Below are positions 29,631 to 38,135 of a stretch of DNA of 64,000 nt, piece by piece (the first letter of the stretch is position 1; each line of letters opens with the position of its first letter). Below the pieces are notes generated by a model. That model worked only from the letters and a program-made list of their open reading frames with translations, searched no databases and was not told the DNA's origin. A program made the translations under genes and the position numbers. This stretch comes from Mahella australiensis 50-1 BON (lineage in GTDB: Bacteria; Bacillota; Clostridia; Mahellales; Mahellaceae), in the NCBI RefSeq assembly GCF_000213255.1, contig NC_015520.1, positions 186,001 through 250,000 of the forward strand, in the 5' to 3' direction.

Positions 29631-30761
29631 ATGCAAAATGGTGCTTTCTATACAGGGAAATATCCGAATCTATTTGCGGAAATCGGTATAGCCCAGGATA
29701 AAATAGAGCAAAAAATCAATGATACATTCAACACGATGTTTTTTGATCCAGAAGAAAAGATTTATTTTGAAACTGGCGAGAATATGGCCTATATGCTCGA
29801 TACAGGCAATAATGATGCTCGTACCGAAGGTATGAGTTATGGGATGATGATGGCCGTCCAAATGGACAGAAAGGATATATTTGACCGGTTATGGTTGTTC
29901 TCCAAGACATATATGTATCAAAGTAAAGGCAAATATCAGGGTTATTTCGCCTGGTCAGTACGCCCGGACGGTACAAAAAATGCCGAAGGCCCGGCGCCTG
30001 ACGGTGAGGAATATTTTGCGATGGCCCTCTTTTTTGCGAGTAAAAGATGGGGTGACGGTGAACCGCCTTTTGATTATAGCGTCCAAGCGAGGGATATTTT
30101 AAGGCACTGCTTGCATCAATCCGAGATGGTGGAGGGCGGAGAACCCATGTGGGACCACTCCAATTACTATATAAAATTTGTGCCCGAAGCATCATTTTCG
30201 GATCCATCCTATCATTTACCGCATTTTTATGATCTCTTTGCTCTTTTAGCGGGTGAGCAGGATATGTATTTTTGGTATAAAGCTGCAGAGGCAAGTCGGC
30301 AATATTTACACCTCTGCTGTGATGGGGATACCGGTATGGCGCCAGAATATGCCGAATTTGATGGTACTCCGAAGAGATTGTTTCATGATTGGCAGTTCTA
30401 TTCGGACGCTTATCGCGTAGCGATGAATATAGGCCTTGATGCGGCATGGTTCAACAAAAACGAAACGCTTGGTGATATAGTTGATAAGCTTCAGGCTTTT
30501 CTGAGTGAAAATACCACTCTGGGAGAATATTATGCATATACTATCAAAGGTGAACCATTTGACGAACCAGCGATGCATCCCGTAGCTATTATTGCTACGA
30601 CTGCTGCAGGGTCGCTGGCTGCAAAGGGAAAATACGGACTTCAATGGGTGAAAGATTTCTGGGAACTTCCGCTGAGGAAAGGGGATCGCAGGTACTATGA
30701 CAACTGCCTGTACTTCTTCTCGCTGTTGATGCTGGCAGGGCAATATAGAATTTATATTTAG
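29631..30761 (+). CDS. GH8 reducing-end xylose-releasing exo-oligoxylanase (Rex type)
   Basis: About 376 aa, cytoplasmic, (alpha/alpha)6 barrel. It should release xylose from the reducing end of xylo-oligosaccharides (EC 3.2.1.156). E66 in ARTEGMSYG is the likely general acid and D259 in YSDAYRVAMN the likely base; these correspond to the residues known in Bacillus halodurans Rex (E70, D263), allowing for a shorter N-terminus. GYFAWSVRPDG and GPAPDGEEYF also match. The ATG at 29631 is preferred because AAAGGGAAAG precedes it; the ATG at 29607 has no site. It is co-oriented with importer set C, fitting xylo-oligosaccharide uptake. Confidence 0.93.
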   Translation: MQNGAFYTGKYPNLFAEIGIAQDKIEQKINDTFNTMFFDPEEKIYFETGENMAYMLDTGNNDARTEGMSYGMMMAVQMDRKDIFDRLWLFSKTYMYQSKGKYQGYFAWSVRPDGTKNAEGPAPDGEEYFAMALFFASKRWGDGEPPFDYSVQARDILRHCLHQSEMVEGGEPMWDHSNYYIKFVPEASFSDPSYHLPHFYDLFALLAGEQDMYFWYKAAEASRQYLHLCCDGDTGMAPEYAEFDGTPKRLFHDWQFYSDAYRVAMNIGLDAAWFNKNETLGDIVDKLQAFLSENTTLGEYYAYTIKGEPFDEPAMHPVAIIATTAAGSLAAKGKYGLQWVKDFWELPLRKGDRRYYDNCLYFFSLLMLAGQYRIYI

Positions 30762-30838
30762 CTGGAAGTATTGTTTCATTCTTCACTCCTAATGTGTTCA
30801 CTGCGATTCTTAATATGTGACTGAAACGGCCGATATAA

Positions 30839-30909
30839 AGCGATGCAAATGATATAAAGCCGGAGAACGCCTTGAAATATTGCGTAGGATTTATATCATT
30901 GCATGCGCT
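30839..30909. other. Long imperfect hairpin between the GH8 and GH2 genes
   Basis: AGCGATGCAAATGATATAAA (30839-30858) pairs with 30890-30909 with one bulge in each arm, leaving a 31-nt loop. It occupies most of the 258-bp gap between the genes. It may be an mRNA processing or attenuation element or a remnant of a small repeat. It has no T-run. Confidence 0.5.
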
Positions 30910-31004
30910 GAATTTGTTATATTACGAATCGCAGATGTGCCCACTATATGCTTGCAACTACATATCAAGTGAAATATAATAATCTTTATATGCAAGATAT
31001 TAAG

Positions 31005-32716
31005 GTGAGGAGGATTTTTATGTCAAGTATACCGAGGCCGGAATATCCACGACCAGATTTTGTGAGGAAAGATTGGCTTAACTTAAATGGCATATGGGAA
31101 TTCAAATTCGATGATGCCGATGAATGTTGGGGTACCATCAATGTGCCTTTCTGTTTTGAGAGCAAATTAAGCGGCATAGGTGACCCGTCGCCACATGATC
31201 GTATATGGTACAGGCGCGCATTTGATATCCCCCAGCAATGGCGGGACAAAAGGATAATGCTTCATTTCGGGGCAGTCGATTATATAGCTAAGGTATGGGT
31301 CAACAGCGTTTACATGGGGAGCCATACGGGAGGTCATACCCCATTTTCATTCGATATAACCGATGCCCTTAGCGCAGATGGTGAAAATATAATAATGGTC
31401 GAAGTCGATGATTATGCCTATGAACGCCAACAAGCCAGGGGCAAACAATCGTGGATGGACGAACCATTCGGTTGTTGGTATGACCGCACATCGGGCATAT
31501 GGCAGACAGTATGGCTGGAACCTGTGAACGCGATACATGTAGAGAACGTACATATAACGCCGGATATAGACAACGGTATCGTGAATATAGAGGCGTGGCT
31601 TAGCCGTGAGGCTGTAGATTGTAGGTTGAAGGCCGATATAACTTTCGATGGTGTGCATATCGTCTCGGCCGAAACAGATTGTCATCAGGGCGTTGCCAGA
31701 TTCAGCGTCAATGTGGTAAGCCATATTTTTGAATGGGGCCTTAAACTGTGGAGCCCGGAGCAGCCGAATCTATACGATATAAACTTCACGCTTATCGATA
31801 GGGGCGGCAGGGAAGCAGATCGTGTGTCCGGCTATTTCGGTATGCGCAAGGTATCGATTAAAGATGGTAAGGTATTGCTGAATAATCATCCATATTATCA
31901 AAAACTTATATTGGATCAGGGCTATTTCCCCGAATCTAACCTTACGGCACCGTCCGAGCAGGCTTTGATAGATGATATAAAGATGACAAAAGCTTTCGGG
32001 TATAACGGCGTAAGAAAGCATCAGAAAGTGGAAGAACCTTTATACCTGTATTGGTGCGATAAGTTAGGATTATTGGTATGGGGGGAAATGGCGTCGTATT
32101 ATGAATTCAGTACGGCTGCAGCCGATGCCTACATAAAGGAGTGGCAGGAGATAATAGAAAGAGATTACAACCATCCATGTATAATAACATGGACCCCGTT
32201 CAATGAATCATGGGGTGTGCCAAATATATTAAACGATAAAAAACAGCAATATCACACTATGGCAGTGGTCAATATGATACGATCGCTGGACAGTACTCGA
32301 CCGGTGGTATCCAATGACGGATGGGAACATACAGACACTGACTTATGCACGATACACGATTATAGAGCTGATGGAGAGGATTTCAAGAAGGCATATGCCG
32401 ACAAGGACAAAGTGGTAAATGGTGCGCCGGCGGGTAAATTCATATTTGCCGAGGGTCATACCTATGATGGTCAGCCTGTGCTTATAACCGAATACGGCGG
32501 CATAGCATTTGCTTCCGATAAAGGATGGGGATATGGCGATAAAGTATCCGATGAAGAGGAGTTTTTGAGCCGCTTCGAAAGGATAACGCATGCTATTATG
32601 TCTGTAGATTACATATGCGGATTTTGCTATACACAACTTACCGATGTACAGCAAGAAGTAAACGGTCTTATGACATATGACAGGAAACCGAAATTTGATC
32701 CGGCCAAGATAAAAGC
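31005..32716 (+). repeat. 1,712-bp direct repeat, copy 2 (GH2 gene)
   Basis: Second copy of 10916-12627. The flanks are unrelated: here GH8 lies upstream and a nucleotidyltransferase downstream. The repeat boundary at the 5' side is the ribosome site GTGAGGAGG, and at the 3' side ten codons before the stop. Confidence 0.9.
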
Positions 32717-32735
32717 CATAAATGACAGGAAATAA
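31020..32735 (+). CDS. Glycoside hydrolase family 2 protein, copy 2
   Basis: A 571-aa protein differing from the copy at 10931 by Gly for Ser in CW(S/G)TIN and by Lys for Arg at the last residue. The same catalytic residues (E396, E491) are present, so it should be an active cytoplasmic glycosidase with the same specificity. The ATG at 31020 follows GAGGAGGA. The in-frame frame extends upstream to 30948 without a second ribosome site. Here it serves importer set C together with GH8. Two regulated copies give expression under both the LacI-type and the YesN-type control. Confidence 0.9.
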   Translation: MSSIPRPEYPRPDFVRKDWLNLNGIWEFKFDDADECWGTINVPFCFESKLSGIGDPSPHDRIWYRRAFDIPQQWRDKRIMLHFGAVDYIAKVWVNSVYMGSHTGGHTPFSFDITDALSADGENIIMVEVDDYAYERQQARGKQSWMDEPFGCWYDRTSGIWQTVWLEPVNAIHVENVHITPDIDNGIVNIEAWLSREAVDCRLKADITFDGVHIVSAETDCHQGVARFSVNVVSHIFEWGLKLWSPEQPNLYDINFTLIDRGGREADRVSGYFGMRKVSIKDGKVLLNNHPYYQKLILDQGYFPESNLTAPSEQALIDDIKMTKAFGYNGVRKHQKVEEPLYLYWCDKLGLLVWGEMASYYEFSTAAADAYIKEWQEIIERDYNHPCIITWTPFNESWGVPNILNDKKQQYHTMAVVNMIRSLDSTRPVVSNDGWEHTDTDLCTIHDYRADGEDFKKAYADKDKVVNGAPAGKFIFAEGHTYDGQPVLITEYGGIAFASDKGWGYGDKVSDEEEFLSRFERITHAIMSVDYICGFCYTQLTDVQQEVNGLMTYDRKPKFDPAKIKAINDRK

Positions 32736-32841
32736 TTAAGGTTGTTGGACTGCTCTGTGACCAGCAGCGTAATTCTGTATATAGCCACTGCTATATATAT
32801 ATGCTATAATAATAAAAAGCAGACAGGTAGGTGATTCCGCC

Positions 32842-33183
32842 ATGGCGTATACTATGCCGCGAAAGGAAGAAAGGAGGGCTAAACTTACAAGCGAGCTGGA
32901 TAGAGCATTGAAAGCCGTTATAACACTTAACCCCCAAAAGGTTATATTATTCGGTTCCATGAGCAGGGGTGATATAGGCTCCGCCAGCGACATTGATCTT
33001 CTTATAATATGGGATACTGACATGCCCTTTCTTAAGAGGTCAGGCGTTTTTTATGATGCTATAAAACCCGATGTTGCAATGGATATACTAGTATATACGC
33101 CGGACGAAATAAACCAAGCCATTCATACAAACTCATTTATACGCCATGCTATAGAAGAAGGGGTTGTTTTATACGAAAAGTGA
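32842..33183 (+). CDS. Nucleotidyltransferase domain protein (MNT type)
   Basis: A 113-aa minimal nucleotidyltransferase of the pol-beta superfamily. GSMSRGDIGSASDIDLLII holds the glycine-serine motif and the two metal-binding aspartates; D in PDVAMDILV is the third. Such proteins are often antitoxins paired with a HEPN toxin, but no HEPN gene is seen on either side. AGGTAGGTGATT precedes the ATG. The following HIT fragment begins 27 nt downstream. Confidence 0.85.
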   Translation: MAYTMPRKEERRAKLTSELDRALKAVITLNPQKVILFGSMSRGDIGSASDIDLLIIWDTDMPFLKRSGVFYDAIKPDVAMDILVYTPDEINQAIHTNSFIRHAIEEGVVLYEK

Positions 33184-33456
33184 TTATCAATTGTTACGGA
33201 GTGGATTAAATGGGCTGTATTTTTTGCGATTATCTGAATAATAAGGCATATATAATGGAAAATGAACTTGCTTTCGCAATATATGATAATTTTCCTGTAA
33301 ACAAGGGGCATATGCTTATTATCCCTAAAATGCATTATGCGGACTACTTTGATGCTACACCTGATGAAATAATTGCATTGAATGACCTAATTAAACGAGC
33401 CAAGGGATTGCTTGATAACAGGTTTAACCCGGATGGTTATAATATTGGCGTTAATA
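33183..33456 (+). repeat. 274-bp direct repeat, copy 1
   Basis: Matches 34985-35258 (offset 1,802 bp) with about five substitutions. It contains the ribosome site and the first 82 codons of a HIT-family gene. The homology stops abruptly at 33456. Confidence 0.9.
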
Positions 33457-33485
33457 AGGAACAGGGCTGTGCCTTATTCGGTTGA
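33210..33485 (+). pseudogene. HIT-family protein, truncated copy
   Basis: The first 82 residues match the intact HIT protein at 35012 almost exactly. The frame then runs through unrelated DNA to a stop (KEQGCALFG). The catalytic HxHxH region is missing, so it cannot be an active nucleotide hydrolase. It arose by partial duplication. Confidence 0.85.
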
Positions 33486-33550
33486 ATGCTTTTTCTTATA
33501 TGAAAATCACTTGCATTGGAATTGGACTGAAAGGTTGACCGGGTGAAATA

Positions 33551-33928
33551 TCACACCGGTCTTATACTTTCCTCTTCAAAGAATACGTTCCTTATACAAA
33601 ATTCTCTCGGCGCAAAGATAATTCTTTTAATTCTTTGCAAGCTCTCTTTTTCTACTCCCGGGGTATAAGGTTCCTCAAGTTTCAACTTACTCGAATAAAT
33701 CCATTCATATAATTTTGCCTTTGGCTGTCTGTTACCGACATATTCAATAATTGCAGCTACCTTGGTAAGCTTATCCAGCTCTTCGCTGCTCAACTTATCT
33801 ATAATTTTCTCGTCAAACCATAATTCTTCAAAATACTTTTCATAATCAGAAGAATAGAGATCGATTAACAAGTTAGTTAAAGCCACATTAAAATCTTCTG
33901 CTCTGATTATATTGAGAATTCTTTCCAT
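33551..33928 (-). CDS. Hypothetical protein partnered with the nucleotidyltransferase upstream
   Basis: A 125-aa acidic, largely helical protein that I do not recognise. No membrane segment, signal or catalytic motif is visible. Its start lies within the upstream gene (22-nt overlap), with TAGGA a few bases ahead, so the two are translationally coupled and probably work together. The pair lies between the two copies of a 274-bp repeat and is on the strand opposite to its neighbours, as is usual for an imported cassette. Confidence 0.7.
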   Translation of the reverse strand: MERILNIIRAEDFNVALTNLLIDLYSSDYEKYFEELWFDEKIIDKLSSEELDKLTKVAAIIEYVGNRQPKAKLYEWIYSSKLKLEEPYTPGVEKESLQRIKRIIFAPREFCIRNVFFEEESIRPV

Positions 33929-34467
33929 TGCATTCCTAAATCCTTTCCAACATAATTTAAAAACATTTTTTGCCTATCTCCTAAATATTTTCTTCCTACA
34001 TACCTGTCAAATATATTAAGTACTTGTTCCAATTTTTCAATTTTAAGATACTTGATCAAATACTCTGCATCCTTAAAATCACTATATGGTTCAGGCCTTG
34101 CTGACAGGATCTTCATTGCAAGCATCTGCTCTGCTGTGGGAGCTAAAACTCTAAGGTTTTTATAAGTGAATACTTCCTTCAAATTTTCCTGTTTAATATA
34201 TTTTAAGGGTTCCTTAACGTCTTGGTTTATCCAATCTTTATTTAAGCCATAAGTTTCAGCTATGTCTGATAAAATATTCTCAATTATGGAGGATGTTTCA
34301 AATAAAGCATCTACATCCTTCGTAGCCGGTCTTGCATCAAAGCAAATCATCATTACGGTTCCTCCATAGATGTTTAATGTTAACTTTAATCTATTTTCTT
34401 CAAGCTTTTTGTCCAGCACTTCCATAATCTCTAAAAAAAGCTCTTTAGTCATTTTTTCTAAACCCAT
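33907..34467 (-). CDS. Nucleotidyltransferase-like protein (DUF6036/AbiEii-like)
   Basis: About 186 aa. The N-terminal part has NIYGGTVMMICFDARPATKDVDALFE, a nucleotidyltransferase-type GG and DVDALF motif like those of DUF6036 and AbiEii-type proteins. LRVLAPTAEQMLAMKILSAR is also characteristic of that group. AAAGGATG precedes the ATG at 34467; the open frame extends further upstream without a ribosome site. With the overlapping gene it resembles a two-gene toxin-antitoxin or abortive-infection cassette; this is inference. Confidence 0.75.
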   Translation of the reverse strand: MGLEKMTKELFLEIMEVLDKKLEENRLKLTLNIYGGTVMMICFDARPATKDVDALFETSSIIENILSDIAETYGLNKDWINQDVKEPLKYIKQENLKEVFTYKNLRVLAPTAEQMLAMKILSARPEPYSDFKDAEYLIKYLKIEKLEQVLNIFDRYVGRKYLGDRQKMFLNYVGKDLGMQWKEFSI

Positions 34468-34589
34468 TCTATCACATCCTTTATATCTGGCTCTCACCCG
34501 TGCAAACAAGAAAAATTTCGTTATCTTATTCTATCATGATTCCAATATGAGGTTCAAGGGTTATGAAATATCGTATCTTTTGCTTTTTC

Positions 34590-34799
34590 TCCATTGATGT
34601 ATTTTTCAGCACCTTGAGCGACTCTTCAATCCTCCATAGGTTGATGCTGCCCACTGTCATCATCGGCATATATGGCATGAACTTCGATATTCCAGAACCC
34701 AAGTGGCATTATGGTTACCTATGGGCATTGAGCCTCATGGCGGCAGTCACCATAGCTATGATCATATACATACACATACGCCACAAGCATTGGCTGTAA
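34590..34799 (+). pseudogene. Remnant of a CorA magnesium transporter gene (C-terminus)
   Basis: SIDVFFSTLSDSS followed by LMLPTVIIGIYGMNFDIPEP and the end YIHIRHKHWL match the last 65 residues of the CorA at 51246, with about 14 residues deleted between the two blocks. The GMN signature is kept. All upstream parts of the gene are absent. The DNA is clearly diverged from the intact copy, so this is an old relic or comes from another corA. About 185 bp behind it (34800-34984) hold nothing I can identify. Confidence 0.85.
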
Positions 34800-34984
34800 T
34801 AAAAAAATTAAAAAAGGCAAGCGTTATGGGGAATAAATGTGCTATAATTTATATGGAGATGAGATATGAAAGGTCCTATATAGGTAAGAGATGAACTTAT
34901 TTTGGCATTGGACGTCTACTCTGAGCTTGGCCGGAGGCATAGCATATGATGCTTGTATAAAAGGCAGCTAATTGTAGAATGAAT

Positions 34985-35258
34985 ATTATCAATTGTTACG
35001 GAGTGGATTAAATGGGCTGTATTTTTTGCGATTATCTGAATAATAAGGCATATATAATGGAAAATGAACTTGCTTTCGCAATATATGATAATTTTCCTGT
35101 AAACAAGGGGCATATGCTTATTATCCCTAAAAGGCATTATGCGAACTACTTTGATGCTACACCTGATGAAATAATTGCATTGAATGACCTAATTAAACGA
35201 GCCAAAGGATTGCTTGATAACAGGTTTAACCCAGATGGTTATAATATCGGCGTTAATA
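34985..35258 (+). repeat. 274-bp direct repeat, copy 2
   Basis: Second copy of 33183-33456, here continuing into the full HIT gene. The DNA between the two copies holds the 33551-34467 gene pair and the corA remnant. Confidence 0.9.
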
Positions 35259-35389
35259 TTGGAGAAGCTGCTGGGCAGACTATTTTTCATCTTCATATCC
35301 ACGTTATTCCAAGGTATATAGGAGATGTTGAAAATCCTAGAGGTGGCATCAGGAAGCTAAAGAAGCCTCTTATAGAATACGACGGTTAG
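35012..35389 (+). CDS. HIT-family nucleotide hydrolase/transferase
   Basis: A 125-aa HIT protein of the Hint/Fhit-like type, acting on nucleoside phosphoramidates or dinucleotides. The N-terminal CIFCDY likely binds zinc. The histidine triad is HLHIHVIPRY (H93, H95, H97). Length and motifs are normal. Its own ribosome site CGGAGTGG is part of the duplicated block. The next gene starts 24 nt downstream. Confidence 0.95.
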   Translation: MGCIFCDYLNNKAYIMENELAFAIYDNFPVNKGHMLIIPKRHYANYFDATPDEIIALNDLIKRAKGLLDNRFNPDGYNIGVNIGEAAGQTIFHLHIHVIPRYIGDVENPRGGIRKLKKPLIEYDG

Positions 35390-35413
35390 AAGAAGCGAAG
35401 AAGGATTAAACAT

Positions 35414-38008
35414 ATGGGAGAGTATTCGTATTTATATAATAAATCCACCCATGGCGGAAATTGTATCACTGGTGATGGCGATCATCTATACATATATTTA
35501 AAAGAATCGATAGCTAAAGCGGTGAATATAGATATTATCGTTGCTTTTCTTATGGAATCCGGAGTAAAGCTTTTAGCAGAGGATTTTAAAGAGGCAGTTA
35601 ATAGAGGTACTGCTTTGAGAATTCTATGTGGGAATTATCTTAATATAACACAGCCACAGGCCCTTTATCTTCTCAAAGATTTTTTAGGGGATAAAGTTGA
35701 CTTGCGTTTCTATAATAACCCCAACAAATCTTTTCATCCAAAAGCATACATTTTTAGATATAAGGATAACGGTGAAATTTTTATTGGCTCATCTAATATC
35801 TCACGTTCAGCCTTGACTGATGGTATAGAATGGAATTATCGCATTTGCTCCGATACTTCCCCACAAGATTACGCTCATTTTAAGCAAACATTTGACGATT
35901 TATTTTTCAATCAATCCATTATAGTGGATGATAATGAGATGCGTAAATATTCGAAGAATTGGAAGAAGCCAAAACTTTTTTATGACTTAGAGAAGCTTGA
36001 AAATAGGACAACGGAGGATAGTGGATTTAAGCAAAGCCAATTTGTAGCTGAGATGCGATCCGAATATATTACCGATGCGCAAGACGAGGATAGGAAAAGA
36101 GGCATAATAATTGGGTATCCGCGTCCGATGGGACCTCAAATTGAAGCGCTATATGAATTGAAAAAAGCCAGGCTTGACGGTTGGAACAAAGGTATCGTAG
36201 TTGCTGCCACAGGGGTAGGTAAAACATTTTTGGCGGCTTTTGATTCTAAGGAATTTAAAAAAGTCCTTTTTGTAGCTCATAGAGAAGAGATCCTATTTCA
36301 GGCCGAAAGGACTTTTAAGTGTGTAAGGCCTGAGATTTCAACTGGATTTTTCAGCGGAGAGCAAAAGGATAGAGAATGCGATGTGTTATTCGCGACTGTT
36401 CAAACGCTTGGACGTAGAGAATATTTAGATGATAAAATCTTTAGTAGGGATGAATTTGATTATATAGTCATTGATGAATTTCATCATGCGGTTGCGGAGA
36501 GTTATGTTAATATCATTGAATATTTTAGACCTAAATTTTTGCTTGGACTTACGGCAACACCTGAAAGGCTCGACAATCAAGATGTATTTGCTTTGTGCGA
36601 CTACAATCTGGTGTATGAAGTCAGATTAAAAGAGGCAATAAATAAGGGATGGCTTGTGCCTTTCAGATACTATGGAATTTATGATGAGATAGACTACAGT
36701 GGTATTGATTATAAAAATGGCAAATATAATGAGAAACAATTAGAGCAGGTATTAAGCATAAACAAACGGGCTGATCTCATATTGCAGAATTACCTTAAAT
36801 ATAAAAGCCAAAGGGCTTTAGGGTTTTGTTCGAGCAGGAACCATGCGGTTTTTATGGCTAAGTATTTTAAAGATCATGGTATTAATGCTTGCGCGGTTAT
36901 CAGCGGAAATGGTTATAGTAATTTGGACGATACTCAAACATATTTATATGTAGTGGAGCGAAATGAAGCTGTAAAAAGACTTAAAACGGCTGAGATTAAA
37001 GTAATATTTTCAGTAGATATATTCAATGAAGGGCTTGATGTTCCCGAAGTGGATATGGTCATGTTTTTGAGGCCCACCGAGTCGCCGACTATTTTTCTTC
37101 AGCAATTGGGTAGGGGGTTGCGTAAGAAAGGTGAAAAGAAGTATGTAAATGTTTTGGATTTTATCGGGAATTATAAGAAAGCCAATCTTATTCCTTTTTT
37201 TCTCACAGGGGATATAAAGGAGCGTAATGAAAAATCAAGAATGGCTTACTTGCCGGATGAAGATGAATACCCTGAAGGTTGCTTCGTTGACTTTGACTTT
37301 AGGTTAGTAGACATTTTCAAGCGGATGTGGCATGAACAGAAAAATCTTTTTGACAAAGTTAAAGAGGAATATTTCAGGGTTAAAGAATATTTAGGCGACA
37401 GGCCGTCGAGACTTTCAATGTATACTTATCTGGACGAAAATATATATTCTGTAATACGTACAAAAAAGGAACTGAATATTTTTAAGGATTATCTTAGCTT
37501 TCTTGATAAAATTGGTGAATTATTGCCAAGTGAGCAAGCGCTGATTGGGACTAAAGCACATGAATTCCTTAAGGAAATAGAAAATACGAATATGACAAAA
37601 ATGTATAAGATGCCGGTCTTATTAGCTTTTTATAATAAGGGGAATATGAAGCTTGCAATAGACGAAAACGATATATATGAAAGTTTTAGAGAGTTTTATT
37701 CCCATCCGTCCAATGCCATTGACCTCATGAAGGATAACAACACGTCAAATTACAAAGAATGGGGTAAAAAAGAGTATGTAAACTTAGCAAAGAAAAATCC
37801 TATCAAGTTTCTTTTGCAGTCCTCTCCGGATTTTTTCCGCGAGAGAAATGGGCAGTTTTGCCTTGCGCCAGCTTTAGATAAGTATATTAACAATCCGGCG
37901 TTTATTGAACATTATAAAGATATCATTGATTATAGAACCAGAAAATTTTATAAAGAGAGGCTTGAAAAAAGGTATGTCGATGAGGGAATGGATATCGTAG
38001 ATAATTGA
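35414..38008 (+). CDS. PLD-domain plus SF2 helicase fusion protein
   Basis: 864 aa. Residues 1 to about 190 form a phospholipase-D-like nuclease domain with H108 and K110 in FHPKAYIF and GSSNISRSAL. The SF2 helicase has Walker A with K270 (AATGVGKTFLAA), DEFH at 354-357, TATPERL, and motif VI QQLGRGLRKKGEKKYVNVLDF. Proteins of this design process DNA and are frequent in phage-defence and mobile regions. Related proteins often end in a DUF3427 domain, which I cannot see here. It is followed by two genes that look like parts of a larger helicase system. Confidence 0.88.
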   Translation: MGEYSYLYNKSTHGGNCITGDGDHLYIYLKESIAKAVNIDIIVAFLMESGVKLLAEDFKEAVNRGTALRILCGNYLNITQPQALYLLKDFLGDKVDLRFYNNPNKSFHPKAYIFRYKDNGEIFIGSSNISRSALTDGIEWNYRICSDTSPQDYAHFKQTFDDLFFNQSIIVDDNEMRKYSKNWKKPKLFYDLEKLENRTTEDSGFKQSQFVAEMRSEYITDAQDEDRKRGIIIGYPRPMGPQIEALYELKKARLDGWNKGIVVAATGVGKTFLAAFDSKEFKKVLFVAHREEILFQAERTFKCVRPEISTGFFSGEQKDRECDVLFATVQTLGRREYLDDKIFSRDEFDYIVIDEFHHAVAESYVNIIEYFRPKFLLGLTATPERLDNQDVFALCDYNLVYEVRLKEAINKGWLVPFRYYGIYDEIDYSGIDYKNGKYNEKQLEQVLSINKRADLILQNYLKYKSQRALGFCSSRNHAVFMAKYFKDHGINACAVISGNGYSNLDDTQTYLYVVERNEAVKRLKTAEIKVIFSVDIFNEGLDVPEVDMVMFLRPTESPTIFLQQLGRGLRKKGEKKYVNVLDFIGNYKKANLIPFFLTGDIKERNEKSRMAYLPDEDEYPEGCFVDFDFRLVDIFKRMWHEQKNLFDKVKEEYFRVKEYLGDRPSRLSMYTYLDENIYSVIRTKKELNIFKDYLSFLDKIGELLPSEQALIGTKAHEFLKEIENTNMTKMYKMPVLLAFYNKGNMKLAIDENDIYESFREFYSHPSNAIDLMKDNNTSNYKEWGKKEYVNLAKKNPIKFLLQSSPDFFRERNGQFCLAPALDKYINNPAFIEHYKDIIDYRTRKFYKERLEKRYVDEGMDIVDN

Positions 38009-38135
38009 AGGTATCAAATTGCCTAGCTGTTATAGTGAGGAATACAACATATACGAGGAACAGCGCAAAAAAGCGTTATTTGCGTATGGTAGAAAAACGA
38101 ACGTAAAAACAATTGTGATGAAAGAAGTGGGGTAG

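Noticed and set aside
29728-30447. 239-codon minus-strand frame opposite the GH8 gene
   Set aside because: Biased low-complexity translation, no ribosome site, fully inside a well-supported gene on the other strand.
35414-38008. Type I or III restriction helicase subunit (HsdR)
   Set aside because: The nuclease part is PLD-type (HxK), and no methyltransferase or specificity gene is adjacent.
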